64,000 nt of DNA from Zygnema cylindricum (GCA_037447655.1 JBBHKE010001155.1:363409-427408); one strand, 5' to 3'. Positions 38,662-50,800 are shown, numbered from the stretch's first letter. The notes: a model not told the origin generated them from the letters alone. Translations and numbers: made by a program.

Positions 38662-40066
38662 ATGTTTTACATAACAGGGGAAGGGATGCACATTTCTTCC
38701 CCCCTTTATTTATTTAGATGCTCTAATTTTTTTATTTGCAAGTTGTGAATTTGGTTGAGTTGTGAGTAAGAGGGAAAGGTTTTTAGGAGTGCGAGGCTGC
38801 TTGGGTGGAGAAAAAAACCAGTTATTGAGATTTTTTTATTCTTTTTACTATGGTTTTTTATATTGTGTACTTAAATTATTCAAAATAGAAATCTTAGATT
38901 GAAGTGGTTTTCTAAGACCCTGGTCTTGTTTTTAAAATAATAAGGCAAGTTTAGGAACTCGCTCTCTTAGTAGTTACCTTGAACTTAATGCTATTATATT
39001 ATTTGACACAAGGAAGAACTTCTATGGTATTCATTTTGTTGATCCTGAGATAAAGACGTCAAATCCCATAATGTAGGTTCTTGTAAAAGCAGTTGCAAAA
39101 AGATGTTATTTTTTAATAAAATCTCTTTATTATCTGGAACCAACAAATTTTAAATGTTGAAATGGCTGAAGCTGGTTGTTTTGTATCTTATGGGGCTGTT
39201 TATCTTGTATTGCCTACAGTACCTTATTTCATCCACTATAAAGCAGTACTGTCATATTAGTCCTTAGCGCAATTTTTTGCGGTAGGCGGTACACCGCTGT
39301 TCTGTACGCTGTTTCGGCGTGTCAAATCTGACTTTTGGATTTTAAAATATGGCTCCCCTCTCTCCCATCTCTCCCCCCTCTCCTCCTTCCCCTTCTCCCT
39401 CTCCCACCCCCACTCTTTCCCTCCCTGCCTATCCCTCCCCCTCCATCTGCTTCCCTCAAAGCCTCCCTCCCTCTTCTCCTCTCTCCCTCCCTCCCTGCCT
39501 CCCTCCCTCCCCTATTCATGTCCTCCTGAATTGAGGCACCGATCTTTTTTAAGTGTTTTGACTGATGGATGCACAGGACCACACTTGTCGTTATAATATG
39601 TATCAATCTTTGTCCTTATACAATTGTTATGTACACAGTCATTTTCATTTTCGAAACTCCCCTACATGGTAGTCATATGTACGTTATAACCGGAGTTACT
39701 GGCCTTAATCAGAAAAACCCTAAAAAAAGGCATAGACCATACATTCTTCAAATAAGTTTACGAGGATTTTCAGCGAAGAAGACAAGCCTTTTATTTTAAG
39801 AAATTCAATATACATGTGCAACCTCTAATAACATGACAAACACTCGTCTTCATTAGTTTTGTTTTCTTTCTCTTGACGAAACTTCAACCAAAATACATAT
39901 AAAACTTGTCATTCAATATAATTGGCAAAATGCACGTTTAACCCAAAAATCTCACTTCTACTGTCAATTAATTGCATTCGTTAATGCAAAGCCACACCAC
40001 AAATTTCCATTTTCAACAGCTCGTCTTTAGAATTTTGTATACATCCTAAAGTCTCAGAAAAAAATG
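38662..40066. other. Intergenic region between two convergent genes
   Basis: Holds the 3' ends of the receptor kinase (plus) and the ZNF830-like gene (minus). AATAAA occurs at about 39116 on plus, and on minus at about 39789-39794. Contains the CT-rich tract 39353-39530. No further gene. Confidence 0.5.
39353..39530. repeat. Polypyrimidine CCCTCT-type tract
   Basis: Imperfect runs of CTCCC and CCCTCC over about 180 bp. Long open frames here on both strands are composition artefacts. Confidence 0.9.
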
Positions 40067-40919
40067 TCAAAAATGCTTTGCTCGCCAGTCTAGAAGACCG
40101 AACACCCCATCATCGTCATCGTCTTCTTCTTCGTCTTCTTCCTCATTTTCTACCTCAACTTCCTTTGCGGAACCTTCTCCTTCTATTTTCTTGGCTTGGG
40201 CAAGTGCTGCGGCTCTCTCCTCCTTTTTACTTCGAAGAGCCTCCACTCGTTCCAATAATGACCTGACTCTCACAAGAAAATTCACTACCTAGTTAGTTTC
40301 CACCAGAATACTTTTTTGTAGTTTCCTTCAGAAACTCAAGAGCTCTTCATGCCCCACCCTCACCCTCTCCTCCTCCCTCTCCTTCTCCCGCTCCCTCTCC
40401 CTCTCCCTCTCCCTCTCCTCCCTCTCCCTCTCCATCAAGAAACACAAGGTATCTGGGACAAAGATAAGAAAAATATAAGAAAAAGAGAAGAAAAAGAGAA
40501 GAAAAATGCACCTTTGTGTCAGAGCTTCCCGCATTTCTCGCTCATCAGCAGCATCAGCCTGTCCATTGAAAAAAAAAAAAAAACAAAAAAAAAACATAAA
40601 CAAATCTGTCGATTCTGAGATATACCATCCCTTGGGTAAAAAAAACAAGAACCTCAATGAGATTGTAGTATCAACAACATTTTTGAATAAAGTGTAGTCT
40701 TACACATAACCTGTTCCATGGCTCGTCATTAAAAAAAAGTAAAAAAGTTCAAGGATGCATCTTGTGTTATGCAAAGGTGAAAAACAAATAAACGAAAATA
40801 AGAAAACCATCAGCGAAATTTTTTGTTTATCCCATTAGCTTACCTCATCTTCTTGTTGCCGGATATCAACTTCTTCGAGCTCCTCATTAACTGCCATCTG
40901 AAATTCTTTCAATTCTTCT
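40067..40919 (-). CDS. ZNF830/CCDC16-like nuclear protein, last three exons (5' exons not found)
   Basis: Three exons join in phase: 40919-40844 (EELKEFQMAVNEELEEVD..., donor GTAAGC), 40558-40512 (ADAADEREMREALTQ, donor GTGCAT) and 40262-40067, ending at TGA. The last exon reads SLLERVEALRSKKEE, then an Ala/Lys stretch, then a long Glu/Asp run and the terminus DWRAKHF. The order of an EFQ helix with EEVD, a DAA/EREALxQR helix, ERVExLR-KKxE, an acidic tract and a terminal DWRA-x-H matches my memory of plant ZNF830 (CCDC16) homologues, nuclear coiled-coil proteins tied to splicing and genome maintenance. The zinc-finger exon should lie further upstream, beyond 40920, and was not found. A possible 21-bp microexon with a GTGAGT donor near 41293-41313 would keep the frame but is weak. 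Confidence 0.72.
40349..40434. repeat. CTCCCTCTCC polypyrimidine tract in the last intron
   Basis: Imperfect CCCTCT repeat between the last two exons of the ZNF830-like gene. On the minus (gene) strand it is GAGAGGG-rich. Confidence 0.9.
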
Positions 40920-41411
40920 CTGCCAAAAGATAGTCAAAGAAACATATGACGACTACAATGTTTAGTATAAGGACATACTCTGGAAAAATAATTTGGCATA
41001 TTTTTTATCCTAAATTGTGAATGCCGAGTCAGCGATTTCTGAGGCTCATTTTAAGGTTTGTTGTTAATATGGTTCATACTAAGTATTATTGATGTGGATT
41101 GATAAAAATCGACAAAATTACCAGTCAATGTGAAACAAACAAAGCATTAACACGGTTAGTGTTAATGATTATCCATATCAAAACAACAAGAGGATCACAG
41201 ACTATGACTAATAACATCACAACAATAACTTGCTCCATATCTTTCCGGATCACTAACAAATCAAAGGAATGTAAGTCATAAACTGAAACTCACGTGGGTT
41301 TTGAATTAAGGTCCCTGTATTACCGTTGGCCTTAACACGAGAACGTGGAGAAATGTAAACAGCTCACAAATATTTTTTACACACTAACTGTTGCCAGCAC
41401 TGGTTTTTCTG

Positions 41412-41593
41412 ATCAAGGATTTTGTACAGTCGAAGCTGTAAGTGATACAACATAATTCTTTCTGTTCTCTCTAAGAAAGGGTTTAGGGTACGTCCCCATG
41501 TAATCGAGGATTTTGTACAGTCGAAACTGTAAGTGATACAACATAATTCTTTCTGTTCTCTCTAAGAAAGGGTTTAGAGTACGTCCCCATGTA
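41412..41593. repeat. 91-bp tandem duplication across the left boundary of element P2
   Basis: Unit 1 (41412-41502) and unit 2 (41503-41593) each contain the flank ATTTTGTACAGTCGAA through AAGAAAGGGTTTAG plus the first bases of the element terminus. A junction of flank and transposon was therefore duplicated after insertion. Confidence 0.85.
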
Positions 41594-42562
41594 ATCGGTA
41601 CTTTGATAAAATATTTTGGACAGTAGTAAAGATTCTCCGTAGTACTTTGAAGAGCGTCCCTATGTGCGAAAATGAAATCGGAACTTTGAAATGTGACGGT
41701 TGTAGACGTAGGTACAACCTCTGACGATTCAAGCCGACTACGAAACTTCTGACGATTAGTGACGCCAACAAAAACAGCGACAGTGGTAGACGTCTAGATT
41801 TTTGTGAAATTGTAGATGTTTAGGGTTTGGTGACATTGTGACGTCATGCTCACTTGTGACAACGTCGACGTCATTGATTCAATAACTTTCCGCCATGGTT
41901 TCCCGATTTCGTTTTTTCTACTTTTCTCACTCGACTTGCCATTAAAAAAAACCTAATTTTTTTTAAAAATAATATTTTTAAAAAATCTTTCATTTTATAC
42001 CAGTATTGTCGTGTCTCATTCTAAAAAGTGTGAGATAAAAGTGATAGTGTGAGAGGGAGAGGGGAGAGGCGACGACGGCAAAAAATCATCCAAAGGACCC
42101 ATGAATGAAAGTGGAGGTCTGAGACCCCTGCAGATTTTTTTCCGTACATGCGCGTGACGGACACACCTGCAGATTTTTTTCCGTACATGCGCGTGACGGA
42201 CACAGAGAAAAATAGCGAGGACTCTCCCTCGTCCAAAAAATTTCGCTCTCGTGTGGCGCGAGCGTGGGTCGTTTTTCATTCGCTGTTTGGGCTGTACTTT
42301 AACTAAAATCACCCCCTTGAGGTGATTTTGGATGAAGTTTTTTTATGTGCTGGATTCTCTTGCCCGGGGGTCGAAAAGGGGAAAACGCCAAAATGCGTTC
42401 ACGTGACGACAAACACGCCGTACATTCAAAGTATGAATTGACGTTCACTGTACTTTGGTAAACATGATTTTCTCGTACGGCTAAAGTTTTTGTCAAAGTT
42501 CCCTGAATTTTAGGGCAAAAAGACAGAGAAAAGTAGATACTTTAACACATGGGGACGTACCC
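41486..42562. mobile_element. Harbinger-like element, family P, copy P2
   Basis: Ends GGGTACGTCCCCATG and CATGGGGACGTACCC, flanked by a perfect 3-bp duplication TTA (41483-41485 and 42563-42565). Length is 1077 bp including the 91-bp boundary duplication. The interior parallels P1 (GACAACGTCGACGTCA, the CGATTTCGTTTTTT block, GTGTGAGAGGGAGAGG). A second small duplication lies inside: CAGATTTTTTTCCGTACATG occurs twice at 42130-42190. No transposase. Confidence 0.85.
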
Positions 42563-43502
42563 TTAGTACCATACAAAATAAATATACTTTGCATCATCCA
42601 TTGTGATTTTCAACGGCCAGAATCAGTCAGGTGTGCACCAGTTCAAAACTCCTGTCATGCACCTAAAAATACTTTGCGCCAGTTTATGGATTGTGGATCC
42701 AAACTACACCTACCATCACTAACGGAGCTTATAGTTTTTAAAATTCCTATGGACAAAACCAAACTTTATTTAAGAGCTGAAAGGACGAACATTTAGCACT
42801 GAACTCTTTCCAGTTTATACTGCCATGTTTAGCTTATGCGGGACCTGCAATTATATAGGGCTTAATCAATGCACATGGGAAAGGTACAAACAATCTTACA
42901 TGCAAACTTACATGTATCTACTAAATTTACATAACTTAATTACCATTTGCCTACGTTTCCCAGCCGCATTTATCCATGTGGACGTCATTTTTAGGGTTTT
43001 TACCATTATTATTACTTACAGTGACATTTTATCTTCTTACTATTTGACCTAAAAAATGTACAACAGCTGGGCTTAGGCCATCAACACAAGAAAAATAACT
43101 TTTGATAACCTAAATTACGCCTGAAACATTAATCAGATCTGGTTTCTGTGCCCAAACCACTTAAAGACCAGGCTAAGTAGTTTTTACAGGAAATGCAAGG
43201 TGTCAATGAATTGTACAGAAATACAGAAGTACAAAAGTACAAAGGTACAAGTAAAAGACACTACGGCCATACTGCGCTAATTTAATACTGTGTGAATATC
43301 AAATTGCATGATATCGAGGTGATTGCACTAAATAATTCGGTAAGACTACACTTACCCATGTATAAAAAAGAAATGCCCTACGTTTTTGTGCTCCAATTCC
43401 ACACAATTATGGGACAAGTATTTTGTGCAGGCGACAAAAAGCGGCAGACCATACTTCGTGCAGTTTGGACTTGTAACATTAAAAAGAGTAGCCGCCAACA
43501 AT

Positions 43503-43662
43503 CTCCTCTCGTCCTCTCCCTCTTTCCCCCTCTCCCACTCACCTTTTCTCCCCCTCTCCCTCTCTCCCTCTCTTCCTCTCCCTTTATCCCCTTCTCCCTT
43601 TATCCCCCTCCCCCTCTCTCCCTCTCCCCTTCTCTCACTCTCTCTCCCTCTCCCGCTCATAA
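43503..43662. repeat. Polypyrimidine CT-rich tract
   Basis: Runs of CTCCCTCTC and CTCTCCCTTT just before the assembly gap. Confidence 0.9.
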
Positions 43663-43687
43663 AAATGGGATTCAAACTTACTTGATA

Positions 43688-43697
43688 NNNNNNNNNN
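43688..43697. other. Assembly gap (10 N)
   Basis: Ten N bases. True size and adjacency of the flanks are unknown. Sequence character changes from host DNA to copia-derived DNA just after it. Confidence 0.99.
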
Positions 43698-43989
43698 CGC
43701 CTGTCTCCCCTTTAGACTGTTGGTCTGTTTACAAAGGAGCATCAGCTATTGAAGAAAGACACATTTAGGAAAACGGTGATTAGCCCGAAACACTGCGAGT
43801 TACCACAATAGGCTCAAGTCAAAATTAAACTTTTGGGTGAATCTTGGCTAACCGAAAGCCAATCCACCTGTCAGGTGGTCGAGGGCTCATAGCCGACGGT
43901 TTTAACTCCTGTAGAGGCTTAACTACCGACAGAAGGTGGCTAAAGAAAGACCTGTTCAGTAACGGAGAGGTATTCAAATTTCAAGTAGA

Positions 43990-45692
43990 ACTACTCTATC
44001 AAAACAATGGAACAATGGCCTCAGATTTTGAGGGGGGAAGGAGAAGTAGCAAAAGACAGCAAAAAAAACAGGTTAATAACAAGGTAACAAAACTATCTCA
44101 TCAAGATGAACTTTAAACTTATGGAGAGGCAATGACTTGTCCAGAAAGAAATCGGTGGAAGACAGCCATCAATTCGGAGATGTCCTCAATTTTGGCAGCC
44201 GATACTCGGGAGCTGGTGGACTGTCCACCTAACCGAAAGCCAATCGGTTCTAAGTGGGTTTTCAAATTAAAACTGAACTCGGATAACACCATTGAGCGTC
44301 ACAAAGCCCGATTAGTGGCAAAAGGATTTACACAGAAAGAAGTTATCGACTACGAGGAAACATTTGTCTGGTTGTCAGATTTCCCCTCTGTCCGCATACT
44401 TTTCAGTCTAGCTGCGACAAAAGACATGGAGGTGCACCAGATGGACATCAAGACAGCCTTTTTGCATAGATAATTGGAAGAGGAGATCTTCATGCGACAA
44501 CTAGAAGGATTTGTGGAGGAAGGAGAGGAGAGTAAGGTATGCTGGCTGATTAAATCTCTTTATGGTTTGAAACAGGCGCCTCGAGAGTGGAATAAAAAGC
44601 TTGATGAGTTTCTTACCGGTATGGGATATATCCGGATCAGCTCAGATCACTCAATCTATGTTTTTGAAGATGAGGAAGGTGTTATATTTGTTGTAATTTA
44701 TGTTGATGATTTGCTTGTTAAGTAAATCAATGGAAAAAATTAATAAACTGAAAACCGATCCTAAGGGGGGATTTGAAATGAAAGATATGGGAGAAGCAAA
44801 ATATATATTGGGAATTCAAGAAGAAAGAGATCGAGAAAGAAAGATTATAAGATTGACTCAAAAGGAAGCAATAGGGAACATGCAGGAAAAATTTCAGATG
44901 GATAAAGCTAATAGTTGAAACAACTCCAATGGAGTTAAAGAATGGAAGTGAGGGGAGTGAGGAAGAAGGAGTCATATTCTTAGATGAGGAGTTAAGTCCG
45001 AAGAACAAAAGTTCATGCAGACTATTCTTTACAGGCAAGTAGTGGGAAGCCTAATCTATTTTATAAATTGTACCCGGTCGGATTTAGCTGCAGCTGTAGG
45101 AGTGCTGAGTAGAAGTCTAAATGCTCCCACTAAGTAAGATTGGGAGGCAGCTAAGAGAGTCCTTAGATATTTGATAGGAACTAGGGATCTATGGTTGCAT
45201 TTAGGTTAGGAGAATACTGATATCACTACTTGGAGTGATGCCAGTTATGGTGATGCTCCGATAAGGAGATGTAGTTCTAGATATGTATTATATGTGGGTG
45301 ATGGGGCTTGCTGTTGGAGTAGCAAACAGCAAAAGGTTATTGCTCAGTCCACCATGGAGGCTGAGTATATGGCCTCTTGCTCTGCTGTAAAATAATTGAT
45401 GTGGGTCAAGTCTTTGCATGGTGAGGTTGGTCACCTTAATAGTGGTGTGCAAATTTTTTTTTGTGATAATCAGGATGCAATCGCTGTTTCTGCCAATCCT
45501 AAACATCATTTTAAAGCTAAACATATGGGCATTAGACTTCGCTTTGTTAATGAGAAAGTAGAAAACAAAATAATCAGTTTAAAGTACCGACCACATAGCG
45601 AGATGGTAGCCGATATGATGACCAAACCTGTGCCTTCCCCTAAGCTAATTTTCTGCAGGGAGAAGTGTGGTCTAAAATTTAAGATTGACTAG
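43990..45692 (+). pseudogene. Copia element B: reverse transcriptase and RNase H remnant
   Basis: Collinear with the pol of the larger copia element at 47409-53701: FEGGRRSSKR linker, RT with GSKWVFK, ARLVAKGFTQ, QMDIKTAFLH and YVDD (44699-44710), then RNase H with QSTMEAEYMA, CDNQDA and MVADMMTKPVP, ending at 45692. The RT active site YVDD is intact here, unlike in element A. Stops (for example 44471 and 44723) and frameshifts interrupt it. Gag, protease and integrase are absent on the left, so it is 5'-truncated, possibly by the assembly gap. A polypurine tract (AAGGGGAG) then leads into LTR B. Confidence 0.85.
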
Positions 45693-45705
45693 AAAATAAG
45701 GGGAG

Positions 45706-46671
45706 TGTAGAAATTAATGTTTCCTTTTTAAGTATTCTCTAGGTATAAATTAAAATACAGAAAGAAACTCAGGTAGTCTATCTCTAACTTCTCACTCCAA
45801 CTCCCACACTTGTCGCAGTCATTGGGAAGTTGGAGTGGAAGCTAGAGCCATGGCTGCCTACTAGGCTCTCCAGAGGTTTACGGGAAAATAGATTAGTTTA
45901 CGTACCGATAAGTTTATTTACTAAGAGTGTTAATGTAAAAACCAAGATTTGATCCTGGTACCTAAGGATAGATTGGTAGCCGTTAGCCGGCAGTCCTAAC
46001 CGTTAAGTCTAAATGTAATGATATACGATGTAGGGTTTGATATTTATTTAAATATTATTACGTAAGATAATTCATTTAACTAAAACTGTTTACGGGATAC
46101 ATAGATCCATTTATGTAAAAGTACGGATTACGGTATGTATAAGAAACTAGTACCGCGCATTTATTTCTTTAAACGAAACAAATACCCCGCATGTATTTAT
46201 GACGGCTACGATTGAAATTTGCATTCAATCGGACGGCCAAAAAGAAAGCCGAGATCGCGGAAGAGAATCTCGGTGGTTTGTGGTCATCGCCACATCGGAT
46301 GACACGTGGAAAATTACGTTGGATCGCAACATCCCCGGGAAATACGGGACCGAACCCGGATATGACATGTGTCAACTTTTAGGCCATGTCGTACCATTTC
46401 CGTACACAAAGTACACTGGCAGCTGTACTTTTTTGTACGGAAGTGTAATATGATTGGTTCCGTACATCAGTAGATAGAGTTTGTGAGAGAGATAGGACTT
46501 TAAAAAAAGTGGTAGATAGGACCCTCTCTCCCATAAAGCTTCTGTACAAAAGGTCAAATTTGACCCTCCATAACTTACTGCTCATGGGAGCAAATTGAGA
46601 GATTCTTTTTGCTATCGACTCAAAAGAGTCTTGCCTTCACAGGGGTGAAGTTGGTTAGATTTTTTGTTTGC
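45706..46671 (+). mobile_element. 3' LTR of copia element B (truncated end)
   Basis: Starts TGTAGAAATTAATG directly after the polypurine tract. It runs parallel to the LTR of element A in several blocks (GTACATCAGTAGATAG, GATTCTTTTTGCTA, AAAGAGTC) but is strongly diverged. The final part of the LTR is missing where fragment C starts. Confidence 0.65.
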
Positions 46672-47057
46672 CAAGGTGGCAGTTATTCTTGTTGAAAAAC
46701 AAAGGGGTCAGGGTTATCCTAGAAGCTTCTTGGAAGTTGTCCACTCTGGGGACTTATGGAGGTCTCAGAGTTTCATTACTATGGGTGAAGTCGCTCCTCC
46801 AAGAACTTCATTTTATGCAATTCGGACCTCGAATAGTGTGGTGTGACAACTAGGCAACTAATGTGATTTTATCCAATCCGAGTCATCACTTCAAAAGCAA
46901 TCATATTCACATCAAGCTGCATTTTGTAAGAGAAAAGGTGATGAATAAAATTTTGAAACTCGGTTATCTTCCGGATGAGAAGATGGTAGCAGATATGATG
47001 ACTAAGCCTTTACCTGCACCTAAGTTAAAGTTTTGTAGGGAGGAATGTGGACTCTAG
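46672..47057 (+). pseudogene. Copia element C: C-terminal RNase H fragment
   Basis: Contains WVKSLLQEL, CDN, NPSHHFK, LHFVREKV and MVADMMTKPLPAPKL-KFCREECGL before a stop at 47055-47057. It belongs to another copia lineage than A and B at the residues that differ. It begins abruptly next to LTR B. Confidence 0.75.
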
Positions 47058-47408
47058 TACCGTCATTTCAGCGGAAATACTTTAACAGCGTACTATTTCA
47101 TTTCTAGCGGCTCTCTGATTGGTGTAAATATTTATGTGCATTGGACGGTGGGATTTTGTTGATCAAGAGTAGTGTACCAATTGACCACGGTAGTTATACT
47201 ACGGTGTGATCAACTGTAGGCTCACTTGTATATATAAGACTTAGATTATTTTAGGAAAACTATGATTTTTGTATGGAAAACTGCGAAGCAGTTTTTGAGT
47301 GTTTTTTTATTGTAAGATCATTGTGGTCTTTTGGCAAAACCTTGTGAAATTCTGCATGTTGTTTCCTTGGTGTTCTTCTATATTGTGGCAAATTTAGTGC
47401 AAGTACGC
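47058..47408 (+). mobile_element. Probable LTR remnant of copia element C
   Basis: Follows the RNase H stop, contains a TATATATAA at about 47229 and a T-rich region resembling an LTR core promoter, but neither LTR boundary is clear. There is no second copy in the window to define the ends. Confidence 0.35.
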
Positions 47409-48354
47409 CCGTTAAATAAGTAGTTTTTGTACTTCAGGCCCACCAATTGCTAAACACAGTAGGTTTCCACTTTACCCCAAATGGTTGTAGTCACTGGTTG
47501 AGAGAGAGCGAGCAGCCAGGCGCTCGCCCATAGGAAGGACTAAAGGGTGACTTTGTCACTCTAAACAAAGGTTGAGTCCCACAGACCAAATCCCCGACCG
47601 GGTTGTAGAAAGCCGTTCTCTAAGTAAGTCCGCTAGAGATATAGGGTTTCATTAATACGCAAATTATCGCGTAACGCAAAAATCATTTAACTGAAACTCT
47701 TTACGACACGCATAGATACAGTTTTATGAAATGCGAAGTACCGTACTAAATTGAAACGCATAGTGCGCATTTTTTAGTACGGTTCAGATTTCATTTCGCG
47801 TCAAATCTAACGGCGCACATCATCGCCGAAATCCCGGAATGGTCACTTTGGCATTTAGTGACGTGGCATGACCTGGCGCCACGTAGAGAGATGACATTCG
47901 GTCGCGGGAATTCTGAGGAACGTACGGACGAGTGGAAAATAGACACGCGTCCGCCTAATGGCCTTGTCGTACAAAGGCCGTACAGAAGGTACATCGGCAG
48001 TAGTACTTTTTGGTACTACACAGTGTTTTGATAGGTTCGTATAGGCAATAGATAGGGGTTGTTAGAGAGAACTAGGAAAAGCTAGGACATAGGAAAAATC
48101 AGGTAGATAGCCCTCTCTCTCTTTGAGAGTTTGTATAAATTGGCATCTTTTCCACCCTATAACTTATTGGCTGGCTGGGCATTTTCAGTGATTCTTTTTG
48201 TTACAAACTCAGGGGAGTCGAGGCTGCACAAGGGTGCAGTCAAATTGTCAGTTTGCCTTTTTGGGTAGTAGTGGTTGTGGCTTGAAGTGGGTTAGTTAAA
48301 TATTATCTAAAGGCTTCCTGAATTCAGTAGTCGAATGGAGGACACAGAGTTACA
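47409..48354 (+). repeat. 5' LTR of copia element A
   Basis: Aligned to the 3' LTR from TTGTAGTCACTG onward. Its first part has diverged and lacks the tRNA-like segment found in the other two copies. TATAAAT at 48134-48140. It ends GAGTTACA; gag begins 20 bp before this end. Confidence 0.75.
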
Positions 48355-49368
48355 GGTTATGGGCCCACCCTCTAGGGTTCCCACCTTCAATGGATCTGGG
48401 TTCATCTATTGGGAAGCCATGATCATGGGAGCTTTGTGTGAAAAACGATACTGGGGTATCGTTAGTGGGCAAGTGAAACGTCCACCTTCGGGAACTCCAC
48501 CAGAATTTGGAGGAGTAAGGTTTCATGTAGCAACGGCTACCTCAGCGGAGGAGGCAGATGATGGGGACAGCACTGTGTCCGAAAAGGGGAAAGGGAAGGA
48601 GACATCCGCTACTCCTATTGCCACAGTACCAAGAGCGGCGACCATTAAGACCACAGAGAACGATACTCAAATGTGGGAGGATGTAAACATGGCTGCCAAG
48701 AACTTCATTCTCATGCATCTCACTCAAGCTTTGGCCACTCCCCATCTTCACATTTACAAGGTCGAGGAGTTGTGGGTGAGTTAAGAGGAGATTTATAGAG
48801 CTGGAACTATTCAAGAGCTCCAGTTGGCTGAGCAGAAGCTAGTGAGTTACACTTACAAAGGAGGAAAGATGTTAGATTACTGTAATGATCTTTCTTGTTT
48901 GTATATGGAAATGGAAAGTGCCGGGTGGACAGGTACAATGAAAATGAAAGTTAACACTCTTATCGTGAAGTTACCAGATGAGTACGAGAACATAGTGTAT
49001 CGAGTACAGGAAATGCCTGATAGTTCATGGAAATGGAACACAGTGGTCAGGATGATACTTGTGCAGGAAAACACAATGGAGATTAGGAGAGGAGGAAAGA
49101 GCACTCAAGATCTAGCTGCAGGAGGGGACCGATGGGGGAAGGATACGAAGAAACCGTACAAAGGGGAAAGAGATCATCCTGGAGGACCGAGGCCCCCAAA
49201 GGGTCTTTGTCATTTTTGCAAAAAGCCGGGACACTTCATCGTAGATTGTGTCAAGCTGTCAAAGCTGAGGCTCCAAGAGAACTGTGGAGGGGGTTCTTCG
49301 GAGGGAAGAAAAAGGCACTTGTGGATACAAAAGTGACAGGAGAAACCGAGGATGGGTCCTCTGAGTAG
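48335..49368 (+). pseudogene. Copia A gag with CCHC zinc knuckle
   Basis: Begins MEDTELQVMGPPSRVPTFNG with the FIYWEAMI motif expected of copia gag. A TAA at 48782-48784 interrupts it, then the same frame resumes (LAEQKLVSY, LPDEYENIVY). The zinc knuckle CHFCKKPGHFIVDC is intact at 49208-49249. A frameshift shortly after moves the frame that reaches the protease, and TAG at 49366-49368 interrupts that frame. The gag shell would coat the element RNA in cytoplasmic particles. The start lies inside the 5' LTR. Confidence 0.82.
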
Positions 49369-49872
49369 GATGGGGAGCTTCTTCTTGACGAGAGTCTGGA
49401 GGAGAAGGAGATCCCTCGGAGACAGAAGTGTGCCCTTGGAGCAATTCGGGAAGCTCCACAGAAAGGATGGATTATCGACTCAGGTGCATCCATGCATATG
49501 TGTCGTTATAAAGAACTTTTCACTAAGTTAAGGAAAATCCCTACTGTAGAGATAGAGTATGGGGATGGGAGAGTAGTTACTACAAATCCAGTGGGATCAG
49601 TAGATTTGAAAGTCTTAGTGGAGGGTAAGACTTCTATACTTACATTTTTAGATGTACTCTACATTCCTCAGCTGAGTAAAAATCTTGTCTCTACGTCTGT
49701 GTTAGATGACAAAGAGTTTGATACCTTCACTCGAAAAGGAGTCTTTACAGCTAAGTATTGGGATGAAGTTTACTTCACGGCAGATAAGGGTAGCCAAGGA
49801 ATGTATAGGCTCAACCTGAGTAATGAAAAGAAGAATGCTTATTATGTTGGTGTTCCTAAGATGATGATTTAG
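49369..49872 (+). pseudogene. Copia A protease and start of integrase
   Basis: Aspartic protease motif WIIDSGAS at 49468-49491, with Asp at 49477, then DVLYIPQLSKNLVS typical of copia pol. The segment ends at TAG 49870-49872, immediately before the integrase zinc-binding histidine (HKRLGH). Confidence 0.85.
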
Positions 49873-50800
49873 CATAAGCGGTTGGGGCATGTACATTCTG
49901 ATAGGTTGAGGGAATTAAAAAATCTTGGGGTAGTAGAAGGCATGCAAATTGGGGATAATGAAATGATAGATGATTGTAGTGGTTGTGCTCAAGGTAAGGC
50001 TCACAGACTTCCCTTTCCCAAAGCCGCCACATATAGAGGTGAGAAAGAGTTAGATTTGGTCCACACAGATATTTTGGGACCTGCAAAAGTACCTTCGGTT
50101 CAAGGAAAGAGGTTTATGATGACAATAACCGATGACTGGTCTAGGTACTCTAGAGTCTACTTTCTGAAAACAAAGTTCGAAGCATCAACTTACTTCAAAT
50201 AATATAAAGCTTGGAGTGAGAAGTTGCATGAAACCCCCATTAAGAGGATAAGGAGTGATAATGGGGGAGAATATACCTCTAACCAGTTTGAGGAATATCT
50301 GAGAGATGAAAGAGTACAGCACCAGAAAATTGTACCATATAACCCGGAACAAAATGGGGTAACTGAGGGGTTGAATCGAACACTAGGAGATAGTGTATGC
50401 AGTATGTTGGCCGACAAGAAAATAGGAAAGAGATTTTGGGGAGAAGCAATAAACTGTGCCAACTACATTAAGAATAGAGTCCTTACCTCAGCTGTAAGGG
50501 AGTGACACCTTATGAGAGATGGGTTGGGAGGAATCCAAATATCTCACACCTTAAAGTATTCGGTAGCCAAGTTTACAGTCTTGACACGGATAGGAAAAAC
50601 TGGAAACTAGATGCTAAGGGAAAACCTGGATCATTTGTGGGATATGATGAGGATGTTAAGGGATATAGAATCTATGACTTAGCAAAGAAAAATATCATTC
50701 TGGTCAAACTCTTAGTTGTCATGGATGAAGGGAAATCATTTGACCCCTTCAAATATACAAAGAAGATAAGAATCAGATTTGAGTCTGAAAGTGAGGAGAA
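49873..50800 (+). pseudogene. Copia A integrase
   Basis: HHCC zinc-binding segment (HKRLGHVHSDRL ... CSGCAQGK), then the catalytic core: HTD with Asp at 50068, SDNGGE with Asp at 50257, and Glu at 50365 in VTEGLN. The last two are separated by 35 residues, the usual D35E spacing. A TAA at 50200-50202 and a frameshift near 50500 break it. The GKPGSFVGYDEDVKGYRIYD motif beyond the core is present. Confidence 0.87.

Larger units (their letters stand above)
40920..43687. other. Upstream or intronic DNA of the ZNF830-like gene, up to the assembly gap
   Basis: Beyond element P2 and a CT tract I see no further exon with confidence. The 5' exons may lie beyond the gap or be hidden by long introns. 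Confidence 0.4.

Noticed and set aside
39322-39606. Gly/Arg-rich and Pro/Ser-rich frames on both strands
   Set aside because: Composition artefact of a CCCTCT tract.
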